From: Bradyrhizobium diazoefficiens USDA 110
GTDB lineage: Bacteria > Pseudomonadota > Alphaproteobacteria > Rhizobiales > Xanthobacteraceae
Assembly (NCBI RefSeq): GCF_000011365.1
Contig: NC_004463.1
Coordinates: 9,041,829-9,105,828, forward strand
Length of the DNA stretch: 64,000 bases
Direction of reading: 5' to 3'
Below, piece after piece: positions 34,393-43,369 of this stretch. Both the position numbers and the translations under genes were made by a program. Below the pieces are notes generated by a model, which made no database searches, was not told the DNA's origin, and worked only from the letters and a program-made list of their open reading frames with translations. The stretch's first letter is position 1. Each line of letters begins with the position of its first letter.

Positions 34393-34730
34393 ACCAGCGC
34401 TCCGCCGGAGAAGCTGAAGAAGGTCAGGAAGAAGCTCGACGCGGCGAAGGCGATCGACAGACCGAAGACAATCTGGATCAGCCGGCGGAAGCCACCGGAA
34501 CTATCGCCGAACGCAAGCGTCAGGCCGGTCACGGTGATGATGATGACCGACATGATCTTCGCGACCGGCCCTTGCACCGACTCCAGGATCTGATTGAGCG
34601 GCGTCTCCCACGGCATCGACGAGCCGGAGGCGTAGGCCGCGGGCGCGATTGCAATGGAGATGACGGCAATTGCGGCGAGGCCCGTGAAGCGGAGTCGCAC
34701 GCGACGGATCGCGGGAGGAAACTGGATCAT
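34389..34730 (-). CDS. trbC: Conjugal transfer prepilin TrbC (VirB2-like)
   Basis: A 113-residue pilin precursor. A long signal segment (LRFTGLAAIAVISIAIAPAA, then YASGSSMPWE) precedes two hydrophobic helices (VAKIMSVIIITVTGLTLAFG and IVFGLSIAFAASSFFLTFFS). Signal cleavage after YA and further processing would give the pilus subunit. It overlaps trbB by four bases. Confidence 0.93.
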   Translation of the reverse strand: MIQFPPAIRRVRLRFTGLAAIAVISIAIAPAAYASGSSMPWETPLNQILESVQGPVAKIMSVIIITVTGLTLAFGDSSGGFRRLIQIVFGLSIAFAASSFFLTFFSFSGGALV

Positions 34731-35725
34731 GAGGGGTCTCCGGGAAGTGAGGATGGGCCGCCCGCCGCGGCAGAGTTGACGCGGTAGTCGCCGGTGGCGG
34801 GATCGAGGCCGGCGACGAGAGCAAGTTCAGCGAGGCGGCGTTCGCTGCCGCGGCCGCGCAGAACCGCGACGAGATCGATGGTCTCGGCGATCAGCGCCTT
34901 GGGAACAGTGAGGACGGCTTCCTGGATGAGCTGCTCGAGGCGGCGAAGCGCGCCCAGAGCCGTGCCGGCGTGAATCGTTCCGATCCCACCGGGGTGGCCC
35001 GTGCCCCAGGCTTTGAGGAGCTCCAGGGCTTCGCTGCCCCGTACCTCGCCGATCGGAATCCGGTCGGGGCGTAGGCGGAGGGAAGACCGAACCAGATCCG
35101 ACAGGGACGCCACGCCGTCCTTGGTGCGCAGCGCGACCAGATTCGGCGCGCGGCACTGCAGTTCACGCGTGTCCTCGATCAGGACCACGCGATCGGTGGT
35201 GCCGGCGATCTCCGCCAGCAGCGCGTTTGTCAGGGTGGTCTTGCCGGTCGACGTGCCGCCGGCGACCAGGATGTTCTTGCGGGCCGCGACGGCTTCGCGG
35301 AGCATGCCCGCCTGCCCGGCCGTCATGATGCCGGCCGCCGCGTAGTCATCCAGGGTGAAAACAGCCACCGCAGGCTTGCGGATCGCAAAGGCCGGCGCCG
35401 CAACGACAGGCGGGAGAAGCCCCTCGAACCTCTCCCCCGTCTCGGGAAGCTCGGCCGAGACGCGGGGCTTTTCGGCATGCACCTCAGCGCCGACATGGTG
35501 CGCGACCAGGCGCACGATCCGCTCGCCGTCGGCGGCGGACATCGTTCGTCCGCTATCCTCCAGCCCGCCGGACAGCCGGTCGACCCAGAGCCGACCATCG
35601 GGGTTGAGCATCACCTCGACGATCGAGGGGTCTTCCAGGAAGGTGGCGATCGCGGGACCAAGCGCGGTGCGCAGCATGCGCGCGCCACGCGAGAAGGCTT
35701 CCGAATGGAGTGAAGTGCCCGCCAC
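34727..35725 (-). CDS. trbB: Conjugal transfer ATPase TrbB (VirB11-like)
   Basis: A 332-residue hexameric secretion ATPase. N-terminal domain with [18 protein letters not shown]; Walker A GGTSTGKT (156-163), Asp box IEDTRELQ (183-190), Walker [10 protein letters not shown] (222-230) and His box [13 protein letters not shown] (241-253). It starts at GTG 35725 with GGGGGA upstream. This is the first gene of the operon. The normal upstream neighbours (coupling protein TraG, relaxase) are replaced by a nest of insertion sequences, so the operon may have lost its native promoter. Confidence 0.96.
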   Translation of the reverse strand: MAGTSLHSEAFSRGARMLRTALGPAIATFLEDPSIVEVMLNPDGRLWVDRLSGGLEDSGRTMSAADGERIVRLVAHHVGAEVHAEKPRVSAELPETGERFEGLLPPVVAAPAFAIRKPAVAVFTLDDYAAAGIMTAGQAGMLREAVAARKNILVAGGTSTGKTTLTNALLAEIAGTTDRVVLIEDTRELQCRAPNLVALRTKDGVASLSDLVRSSLRLRPDRIPIGEVRGSEALELLKAWGTGHPGGIGTIHAGTALGALRRLEQLIQEAVLTVPKALIAETIDLVAVLRGRGSERRLAELALVAGLDPATGDYRVNSAAAGGPSSLPGDPS

Positions 35726-35935
35726 GATCGTCCCCCGTCGAGTACCAATCGCGGCAAGCGATCAGCAACGGGGATGGATAGAAAAGGCAGGAAACGGGTT
35801 AGTTCAACAAGTATTCAGGCGTCGTAGGAAGCGGGCGTAGAGCGGCGAAAAAATACTTGCTGCGTCGAAGCATGCTGATCGACAGTAAGCGCGAATTTCC
35901 CTCCACCTTTTGCTTTTGAGTACTCTGATGCATGA
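35726..35935. other. Region upstream of trbB
   Basis: No gene found. It must hold any promoter that drives the trb operon (reading leftward). I see no confident tra box or -35/-10 pair. It ends at the IS66 remnant. Confidence 0.4.
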
Positions 35936-36323
35936 GGTGTCCACCAAAATAGGTGGGCACCTTGTGATGGCAGACGATGATCAGAAATTGCGAGTGAGGC
36001 TTGTTGGCCGGAACGGTCGCCGGCGCTACGAGGCGGCATCGAAGGAGCGTCTTGTCGCGACCTGTCTTGAGCCTGGGGTTTCGGTATCGAGACTTGCGCT
36101 CGAACACGGGGTCAACGCGAACCTGCTTCGGAAGTGGATCAAGAAGCACACCGCGACCAGGTCTCTGCCGCCATCTTCACCATCGGCGTTCATCCGGGTT
36201 CAGCTTGAGGAGACCGCCGATCGAGCCCTGTCGCGACAAGACAGCGTGGCGACGGTTGATTTGCCGGCGACTTGCGATGAAGTGCGCGGGTCGGAACCCA
36301 AGGGGACTACAGCTTTTTGTTCT

Positions 36324-37276
36324 CTAGCTGTGGAATCTCAACAGGTCGTCCTTCGGGAGGCCGAGGCGGCTGATGGGTGGTTTGGCCTGCAGGCTGCCGT
36401 GCGGGCGATGCCAGTTGTAGTGATGAAGCCAGATTGGCAGGTTTTTGGCGCGCTGGTCTGAGGTGTCATAGGCGCGAGCGTAGGCCCATTCGCGCAGCAC
36501 TGTCTGGATGAAGCGTTCGGCCTTGCCGTTTGTTTGCGGTCTGTAGGGTCTGGTGAAGATGTGCTTGAGGCCGAGCTTCCTGCACGCTCTGGCGAAGGCC
36601 TTGGCGCGGTAGCAGGAGCCGTTGTCGGTCATGATGCCGGTGACCTTCATGCCGAGGCTGCGGTAGTAAGTGACGGCCTCCTTGAGGAAGGCGATGGCGC
36701 TCTCCTTTTTCTGATCCCGCCGGATCTGGGAGAAGGCCAAGCGCGATGCATCGTCGATGGCCACGTGGACGAACTCGTGGCCGGCGCCGCGGCTTCGCCT
36801 TTCTGGCGATCGTGTGTGATGCGGTGGCCTGGTCTTACGAACCTGCCGAGCTTCTTGATGTCGATATGGATGAGCTCGCCGGGGTGCTCGCGCTCGTACC
36901 GGCGCACCGGCTCGGCGGGCTCCAGATCGCGTATCCGGCTTAATCCCAAGCGGCGAAGGATACGGCTGACGGTGGCCGGTGACACCTCGACCTCGGCAGC
37001 AATCTGCTTGCCGGTGTGGCGCTGCCGGCGCAACGTCTCGACGGCGGCGCACGTGGCCGGCGGGGTTTGGCTCGGCGATGAACGAGGTCGCGACGAGCGG
37101 TCGCGCAAACCATCCACGCCTTCTGCGCGGAACCGCTTGACCCATTTGGCCACGGTTTTCGGTGTCGTGTTGAACTGATTTGCCGCATCAGCCTGGCTCA
37201 GCCCGCCCTCGACCACGCCTCGCACCATCGCCTCTCGACCTTTGAGCGTCAAAGGCGCATTCTTGTGGACGTTCAT
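36324..37276 (-). pseudogene. IS481-family transposase, frameshifted
   Basis: From the ATG at 37276: MNVHKNAPLTLKGREAMVRG, then HTH segments SQADAANQFNTTPKTVAKWV and GKQIAAEVEVSPATVSRILR, and HIDIKKLGRFVRPGHRI (first Asp). The frame breaks near 36805. One base over it resumes GAGHEFVHVAIDDASRLAFS, GIMTDNGSCYRAKAFA (second Asp), RPYRPQTNGKAERFIQTVLR (Glu) and NWHRPHGSLQAKPPISRL. A single indel inactivates an otherwise complete transposase. Confidence 0.88.
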
Positions 37277-37353
37277 CTGCCTTGGAACACTGAAGCTTCG
37301 CAACCTCAGCTTCCTCGGTTCAGACCAGATGGACAACCTCCTGAGAGACCAAA
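36329..37353 (-). mobile_element. IS481-family insertion sequence with TCTAGC duplication
   Basis: About 1025 bp, starting TGTGGAATCTCAACAGG on one side and (read inward) TTTGGTCTCTCAGGAGG on the other, imperfect inverted repeats. It is flanked by TCTAGC at 36323-36328 and 37354-37359. IS481 is known to insert into NCTAGN and duplicate 6 bp, and the transposase stop codon TAG is provided by that target, exactly as seen here. Confidence 0.92.
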
Positions 37354-37450
37354 TCTAGCCCAAGTGAGCGCGTCCCTGCCGAACGGCGTGAAGCTTGCGC
37401 TGGAATGCGGCGATGTGGATGCATGACGGCGATCATCGGAGCACTGGGCC

Positions 37451-37804
37451 ATGTTCAGACTGGGCGGTGAGCTTCAGGTCTATCTGCACCGTGAGCCGAT
37501 CGACTTCCGGGCTGGCATCAACAGCCTTGCGGTTCTGGTCCAGGAGACGATGGCGCTCGATCCGTTCGCTCTTGCGGTTTTTGCGTTCTGCAATCGCCGT
37601 TGCGACCGGATGAAGCTGCTGTTCTTCGATCGGTCCGGCTTTGTGCTGGTCCTGAAGCGGCTAACCGAGGACAAGTTCCGATGGCCGCGCCGCCAAGAGG
37701 CGGTCGTCACGCTGACGACCGAGCAATTGCACTCGATCCTTGACGGCATCGATATCGATGCGATGGTCCGCCATCCGGTGCGGCAATATCAGGTTGCCGG
37801 CTGA
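37451..37804 (+). CDS. tnpB: IS66-family TnpB (Orf2)
   Basis: A complete 117-residue TnpB: VYLHREPIDFRAGINSLAVL, LDPFALAVFAFCNRRCDRMK, LLFFDRSGFVLVLKRLTEDK and WPRRQEAVVTLTTEQLHSIL. The usual family signature (D-x-R-x-G, FxNRRxDRxKxLxxDxxGF) is clear. It overlaps the end of tnpA (ATG before its TGA). Without tnpC the element cannot move. Confidence 0.93.
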   Translation: MFRLGGELQVYLHREPIDFRAGINSLAVLVQETMALDPFALAVFAFCNRRCDRMKLLFFDRSGFVLVLKRLTEDKFRWPRRQEAVVTLTTEQLHSILDGIDIDAMVRHPVRQYQVAG

Positions 37805-37954
37805 GCCCCAAAGCCGCCACGGCCTGAACAGCCCAGTATCGCCAGATACGAACGCCATCCGTCAAAAGCCCGCGCGTCAACGTGCGAGGAAAATCGTGCT
37901 TACGCTCAATCAACGCCCTTTGCGCGTTCTTTACTGCTTCACCTTTCGAGCCTA

Positions 37955-39072
37955 GTACCCGGAATCAGAGCTGAGTGATACGGCGGCCTTTGAAACGGCG
38001 TTGCCGGACCTTTTTCTTGGTCCAGACGAAGGGCTCGGCTCTGTCGTTGTATGCGTTGACGTAGGCATCGATGTGTTCCTGAAGCTGCTTGAGGCTCGTG
38101 AAGGAGGTGCCGCTGAGCGACTGCCCCTGCAAGATGGAAAACCATACTTCGACCTGATTGAGCCATGACGCACTTGTCGGCGTGAAATGAAATTGCACGT
38201 TGGGGTGGGCCTTGAGCCAGTCCTCGTTCTTTTTATGGGTGTTGAGGTTGTCGAGGATGACGTGAAGCTTGCGGTTCGGAAAAGTCGCGGTGACGCTGTT
38301 CATGAAATCGAGAAACTCGACGCGGCGCCGGCGTTTTGAATGGGTCGCGATGATCTTTCCGGTGGCGACTTCGAGCGCCGCAAACAATGTTGTGGTGCCA
38401 TGCCGCTTGTAATCGTGGCTTTGGCCGGTTAAGGCGCGGCCATTGGGCAACTTCAGATAACCCTGCGCTCGCTCCAAAGCCTGGATCGAGGGCTTCTCGT
38501 CCACGCACAGCACAATGGCCTTCGCCGGCGGCGCGACATAGAGGCCGACAACATCGGCGGCTTTGGCCGTAAAGTTCGGGTCGTTGCTCTCGCACCAGGA
38601 CTTGCGAGCCACCAGGTCAATCTTGTGGCTGCGCAGGAACCGCCAGACATATTGGACATCGACATCGCCCAGCGCCTCGGCCAGCAGGGGGCCGGTCCAG
38701 CGCGCAAACCCTTGCGGTGGCGGCTTATCCAGCAGCTTCAGAATCCGCTTGTCGGTCGTCTTCGTATAAATCGGCTGCTTGCCAGGCCGCGGCTTGTCTT
38801 GCAGCCCTTCAAGGCCATGGTCGGCATAGCGATGCCGCCAAAGGCTGACAATCCGCGGCTGGACCCCAACTTCCTTGGCGATCGACCGGGTGCTGCGCCC
38901 ATCCGCCGCCAACAGAACTATCCGCGCCCGCTTCAAATCGCGCTGCAACGTCACCGGTGAGCGACAGCACGCCTCAAGCACCTTGCGATCTTTCCTCGAA
39001 AGGTGGACTTCTCTTGCTTCGGGTATCATCCCGACCTTGAATCACGACTCACGTTCCAAGAAAAGTGGGTAC
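37955..39072 (-). mobile_element. IS630-family insertion sequence (TA duplication)
   Basis: Ends begin GTACCC on both sides and are flanked by TA (37953-37954 and 39073-39074), the standard IS630/Tc1-type target duplication. About 1118 bp with one intact transposase gene. Confidence 0.88.
37965..39029 (-). CDS. IS630-family transposase
   Basis: A complete 354-residue DDE/D transposase: N-terminal HTH (GRSTRSIAKEVGVQPRIVSL, RHRYADHGLEGLQDKPRPG), catalytic CVDEKPSIQALERAQGYL, HVILDNLNTHKKNEDWL and TPTSASWLNQVEVWFSILQG. With both ends intact this copy is probably still active. It lies between the IS66 remnant and an IS3-type scrap. Confidence 0.95.
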   Translation of the reverse strand: MIPEAREVHLSRKDRKVLEACCRSPVTLQRDLKRARIVLLAADGRSTRSIAKEVGVQPRIVSLWRHRYADHGLEGLQDKPRPGKQPIYTKTTDKRILKLLDKPPPQGFARWTGPLLAEALGDVDVQYVWRFLRSHKIDLVARKSWCESNDPNFTAKAADVVGLYVAPPAKAIVLCVDEKPSIQALERAQGYLKLPNGRALTGQSHDYKRHGTTTLFAALEVATGKIIATHSKRRRRVEFLDFMNSVTATFPNRKLHVILDNLNTHKKNEDWLKAHPNVQFHFTPTSASWLNQVEVWFSILQGQSLSGTSFTSLKQLQEHIDAYVNAYNDRAEPFVWTKKKVRQRRFKGRRITQL

Positions 39073-39133
39073 TAGCTCGATGAGTGGCCCGTTCTTTAAT
39101 CGCGGGCACGGTATCAAGTGGCCGTTCCGTCAT

Positions 39134-39745
39134 GGAGATTGCCAAGCTCCGAGGGGAGAACGACGAGCTCCTGAGGATGGTCCGCCTCGTCACCCTGAAG
39201 CTTAACGAGGCCCAAAAAGAGATGAGAGACGCCGGCGTGGCCGCACGCGAGGCGCGCGCAATCGCTCGCCGTTTCAGCCCCTGCGCTGTACTACAAACGC
39301 AAGATGCCGGAGCGCGACCATGCGCTCATGCGCTCCGGCGGCAGATCGAGGAATTCTTGCGCGACCCGCTCTCGGCAATGCGCTCCTTGCGCACGGCCGT
39401 CCCGCGATCTTCCGCCCCGACAACGGTGCCGAGTACAACGCGAAAGCCGCCCGCGCCTTCCTTGTGTCGCTCAATATCGCCATCTCCCGCTCGAAGAAAG
39501 ACCGTCACTGGGAGAATGGGTACCGGGAGAGTTTCTACGACAAATTCAAGATCGACCTCGCGATTCCGGTCCGCTTCTCTTCCCTCGGCGAGTTTGTCGC
39601 TGAAATCTACAGACAGATTCACTACGACAACAATGATCGCATCCGACAGCGCACGGCGAGCGGCCGGTCGTGCTCGTGGGCATGCCGGGTGCCTGAAACT
39701 GGGCGTCTTACGAAACGGCTGCGGCACTCTTCGTCTAAGTCACTG
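39134..39745 (+). pseudogene. IS3-type transposase scrap
   Basis: A first frame has a coiled-coil OrfA-like piece (EIAKLRGENDELLRMVRLVT); another frame then holds an integrase-core piece, AIFRPDNGAEYNAKAARAF with ENGYRESFYDKFKID. Several frame changes and the lack of a first catalytic Asp show a dead fragment. Its 3' end touches the ABC transporter gene. Confidence 0.6.
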
Positions 39746-40905
39746 ACAAGGCGCAGTCGGTCAGATCGACCACGACGTCGCTCGTGGAGATGACACCTCT
39801 CCGATGAGTGATCGCTAGCACAGTCACATCCTCAGCTAGCGTGCGTATATGGTCCATAACGTCCCGTTCGGTTCGTTCGTCGAGCGCGGAGCTAGCCTCG
39901 TCGAGAAGAAGGATCGCCGGCTGTCCATAGAGCGCGCGGGCAATAGCAACGCGCTGTCGCTCCCCGCCGGAAAGCTTCAAGCCGCGTTCTCCAACGGTTG
40001 TTTCAAATCCTTCCGGTAGCGCCTCAATCAACGGGAGAATAGCGGCTTCTTTCGACGCATCGCGAAGGCGTACCTCGTCGCGGGGCCGTCCTAACAAAAT
40101 GTTGTCAGCTAGCGGCTCATTGAGCAACATCACCTCCTGCGGCACGAGAGCAACTGCGGCATACCAATCCGCGCGATCGACGCTCGCTATATCCGTTCCA
40201 TCGACGAGAATTCGGCCGTAGTCGGGCTCAATCGATTTCAGGGCGAGCTTAAAGATCGTGGACTTCCCCGATCCGGTTTCACCGACAAGAAAAGTAATCC
40301 CGCCGCGCCCGGCCTTAAACGAGACGTCGGTAACGCCGCGACCGTTGTCGTAGGCATAACCAATGCTCTCGAAAGAGAGCTGGTCAGCGGAGGGCTTGAA
40401 ATCGTGAGCATGAGATGCTTGCCGCTCTTCTGGTGCGGCCCACAGTCTACCTAGAGGGATGAGGTCGGCTCGCGACCGCGCCACGTCAGAGATCGCCCTC
40501 GCGACCGTCTCAAAGGGCATATTGAGCTGAAGCAGAAGCGTATTGAATAGCACCATATCGCCAATGGTGATCGCGCCGGCGTGATATTCAGGTATAAGAA
40601 GGAGAAGCGTGACCGCAAATTGCAGCGCGACGGCAAGGCCGAGCACGGCGATGTAGGCCAGTCGTTGCAACACGTAGGCTCGCCAGTTATCACGCACCTC
40701 CCGCGCCCTTATCATAAAGCACTCGTTGATCCAGGAGTGACTGCCGAAATGGCGCAACGTGTCCATCGCGTTCATGACGTTGCCGACGAACCGAGCATTC
40801 TCCTGTCCGGCTTCGATCGCCGCATCCAGGAGCGCGCGTGCCTGACGCGTGGAACTCCAGGTCAATGCAATCGCGATTGCGGTCTTCTTCACCTCGGTCA
40901 ATGTG
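39735..40905 (-). pseudogene. ABC exporter (membrane-ATPase fusion), N-terminus lost
   Basis: An ABC transporter of the exporter type. The remaining membrane part has helices (LQRLAYIAVLGLAVALQFAV and ITIGDMVLFNTLLLQLNMPF), followed by the nucleotide-binding domain: Walker A VGETGSGKS, Q-loop ALVPQEVMLL, signature LSGGERQRVAIARAL, Walker B ILLLDEASSALDE and ITHRR H-loop. The first two to three transmembrane helices are missing: around 40900 the sequence changes to a ParB-like gene read in antisense. The subgroup with long N-terminal loop NAMDTLRHFGSHSWINE resembles heavy-metal/ATM1-type exporters. Confidence 0.82.
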
Positions 40906-42585
40906 GTGAAGCAGCGCTTGCGCCTGGCCTCGGTCTCGCCCGCGTTGCTCGACATCTATGCCGAGGACGGCATGTCGCTTGAGCAGTTGATGGCCTTCAC
41001 CGTCACCGCGGATCATGGACGCCAGGAACAGGTCTGGCAGGCCATCTCCGGCTCCTGGCAGAAGGAGCCCTATCAGATCCGCCGCATGCTGACGGAGAAG
41101 ACGGCGCGCGCCTCCGACCGGAGGGCCGTGTTTGTCGGCCTCGACGCCTACGAGGCGGCTGGCGGTGTGGTGCTGCGCGACCTGTTCCAGTCCGACGACG
41201 GCGGTTGGCTCGAGGACGTCGCTCTGCTCGACCGCCTGGTCGCCGAGAAGTTGAAGGCGGAGGCAGAAACGATCGCTGCCGAAGGTTGGAAGTGGATCGA
41301 GGTCGCGATCGACTTCCCCTACGGCCACACGCGTGGCTTGCGCGAGCTGGACAGCGTATCCGCCGGTCTCACCGCCGAAGAGCAGGCGACCATCGAGGCG
41401 CTCAAGGCCGAATTTGCCAGGCTGGAAGCCGAGCATGACGGCGCGGATGAGCTGCCCGACGAGGTTGACCAGCGACTTGGCGAAATCGAGACGGCTCTCG
41501 CCGTCTTTGACGATCGACCCATCAACTATCAGCTTGCCGACATCGCCCGCGCGGGTGTGTTCGTCGGCATCGACGCCGAAGGCACGCTCTTGGTTGATCG
41601 CGGTTACGTCCGCCCTGAGGACGAGCTACCCGTGGCCGAGCCAGAGCAGGGCAGCGATGGCGAACCCGCTGCCGCGACCTTCGACGGCGCCGAACCATCA
41701 GCGCCGGGAATCCAGCGCGCCGTCATCACCATCGGCGGGCAGCTCGCGGAGGCAGAGGATGAGGATGATGATGCGGTGAAGCCGCTCCCCGATCGCCTGC
41801 TGACCGAGCTCACGGCGGAGCGGACTTTGGCGCTGCGCGACAGGCTGGCGATCACGCCTTCGGTCGCCTTCCAGGCGGTGCTGCACAAATTCTGCCTCGA
41901 CGTCTTCTCCCGCTATTCCTCCTACGGGACGGCGATGGAGGTCTCGGTGCGCAGCGTCAGCTTCCCGGTGCAAGCGCAAGGGCTGAAGGACACGCCAGCG
42001 GCCAAGGCGATCGACGCGCGCCACAAGACGTGGGAGGAGCGCCTGCCCAAGGAGAAGACCGAACTCTGGGATTGGCTGACCGGCCTCACCGGCGACGAGC
42101 AGGCGGCGCTCTTCGCGCACTGCGCCTCATTCGGCATCAACGCGCTCTACGAGAAGGGCGACCGCTACGGCGGCGGCATCACGCCGCACACCGTCGAGCA
42201 CCGGATCACTGAGGCCGATCGCATCGCCCGGGCCGTCGACCTCGACATGGTGGAGTCCGGTTGGCGCCCGACCGTCGAGAACTATCTCGGCCGCGTCCCG
42301 AAGCTCCGCATCCTGGAAGCGGTGCGGGAGGGGGCCGGCGAGCGGGCCGCGCAGCTCATCGATCATCTGAAGAAGGGCGACATGGCCAAGGAGGCCGAGC
42401 GCCTCCTCGCCGAGGCCGGCTGGCTGCCCGAGCCCCTGCGGATGCCCGACGCCCAATTGGCGGCGGCTGTCGATGCTGCGGAGCCCGAGGGCGATGGCGA
42501 GGCGCTGCCGGAATTCCTCGCCGGCGACGACGAGGAAACTCCGGCCGATGAAGCAGACGAGTCGCGCATGATCGCGGCCGAATAG
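40900..42585 (+). pseudogene. Plasmid/ICE-type ParB protein, N-terminal nuclease domain lost
   Basis: A partition/ParB-family protein of the large (about 700-residue) type found on rhizobial plasmids. What remains starts inside the HTH region (VKQRLRLASVSPALLDIYAE, MSLEQLMAFTVTADHGRQEQ) and continues through a long C-terminal domain (VFVGLDAYEAAGGVVLRDLF, IDFPYGHTRGLREL, MESGWRPTVENYLGRVPKLR) to the normal end. The ParB nuclease-like domain that should precede it is absent because of the junction with the ABC gene. The frame technically starts inside ABC sequence. Followed by a strong terminator. Confidence 0.8.
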
Positions 42586-42593
42586 CTCGAGCA

Positions 42594-42625
42594 CGCGGGG
42601 CGGCTTCGGCCGTCCCGCGTCTTTT
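42594..42625 (+). terminator. Rho-independent terminator
   Basis: Stem CGCGGGGCGGC, loop TTCG, stem GCCGTCCCGCG (one G-T pair) followed by TCTTTT, nine bases after the ParB stop. Confidence 0.85.
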
Positions 42626-42683
42626 CACTGCCATTCACACCAAAGCCTGGCGCGAGCCGGGCTTTTGCATTCTGGAGGCTATC

Positions 42684-43097
42684 GTGCCCTTCTTCACCAT
42701 CGAGACGACCTATCATTTGCCGATCTATCGGCAGCGAACCTACGAAGCCGAAACGCTCGACCAAGCCTGCGATCTTGCGATCGCCGACGAGGGCTGGGAC
42801 GACAACAGGTCGGACGTTGAAACGTCTGGCGATACCTATGTTACCGGTGCCTGGGAAGGCCGCGACGCTGCCTATAGCGGCCCACGCCTGGCGTTTCCCT
42901 CACGTTTCGGCGAGCAGGTCCAGCGCAAGGCCGGCCATTTCGAGTTGCTGCTCGGTCTGCTCAAAATACTCATCCACGTTCCGGAGGAAGGCTCAATGGA
43001 TGTCGAGCTTTGGCGCCGGCGGGCAGACGCCGCCATCGCGAAGGCCGAGGCCATTCTCGCGGGCGAAAATGATCCGATCGAAGGAGCTGCGTCGTGA
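42684..43097 (+). CDS. Conserved hypothetical protein of ICE/plasmid backbone (137 aa)
   Basis: GTG start with GGAGG five bases upstream. N-terminal beta-rich domain MPFFTIETTYHLPIYRQRTY, EAETLDQACDLAIADEGWDD; C-terminal helix MDVELWRRRADAAIAKAEAI. I recall relatives next to the large ParB genes of rhizobial plasmids; function unknown. Its stop overlaps the next small gene (GTGA). Confidence 0.7.
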   Translation: MPFFTIETTYHLPIYRQRTYEAETLDQACDLAIADEGWDDNRSDVETSGDTYVTGAWEGRDAAYSGPRLAFPSRFGEQVQRKAGHFELLLGLLKILIHVPEEGSMDVELWRRRADAAIAKAEAILAGENDPIEGAAS

Positions 43098-43177
43098 CGA
43101 AATACGCCGTCACCGTCGTCGAAGGCGATGCGAGCTACCTCGCGGAAGCGGGCGCCGCTGACGAAGGCCAGGCGTAG
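43094..43177 (+). CDS. Very small protein (27 aa)
   Basis: GTG start overlapping the stop of the preceding gene. MTKYAVTVVEGDASYLAEAG, AADEGQA. It looks like the start of a longer antitoxin-like or DUF domain that is cut short. A hairpin with T-run follows at 43216-43249. Confidence 0.4.
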   Translation: MTKYAVTVVEGDASYLAEAGAADEGQA

Positions 43178-43215
43178 CCGTCCTGGCAGTTCGGATACTG
43201 ACGAACGCTTTGTAC

Positions 43216-43249
43216 ACGGCGCGCCGCCAACCCGGTGGGGCGCCGTTTC
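43216..43249 (+). terminator. Probable terminator
   Basis: Stem ACGGCGC/GCGCCGT followed by TTTCTC, after the 27-residue gene. Confidence 0.5.
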
Positions 43250-43369
43250 TCATGTCGGGCACCGCCTTGATGCTGAGAGGGAGAGGACGGCCGGGACGGG
43301 TTTGAGCCGGCGCGGTCAGAGAGAGCGCCGATCGGCTCGCCCATTCCCGCTCTCCTGAAGGCTTCCTCC

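Larger units (their letters stand above)
35967..37470 (+). pseudogene. tnpA: IS66 TnpA, split by an IS481-family element and frameshifted
   Basis: The 5' part reads MADDDQKLRVRLVGRNGRRR, YEAASKERLVATCLEPGVSV and LALEHGVNANLLRKWIKKH, the helix-turn-helix of IS66 OrfA. It is cut at 36328. Joining across the insertion and one copy of its TCTAGC duplication gives SLAQVSASLPNGVKLALECG. One base is missing near 37422 before TAIIGALGHVQTGR and a TGA that overlaps tnpB. Its role in transposition is unclear in the family, but it is required. Confidence 0.8.
35936..37954 (+). mobile_element. IS66-family remnant carrying an IS481-family insertion
   Basis: Contains tnpA and tnpB of an IS66-type element; tnpC and the right end are missing. 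The left part starts with an imperfect hairpin (GGTGTCCACC/GGTGGGCACC, 35936-35961). An IS481-family element sits within tnpA and an IS630 element directly follows tnpB. Confidence 0.75.

Noticed and set aside
41205..42634. Arginine-rich frames overlapping ParB on both strands
   Set aside because: Shadow frames; the ParB frame has consistent codon usage and family motifs.
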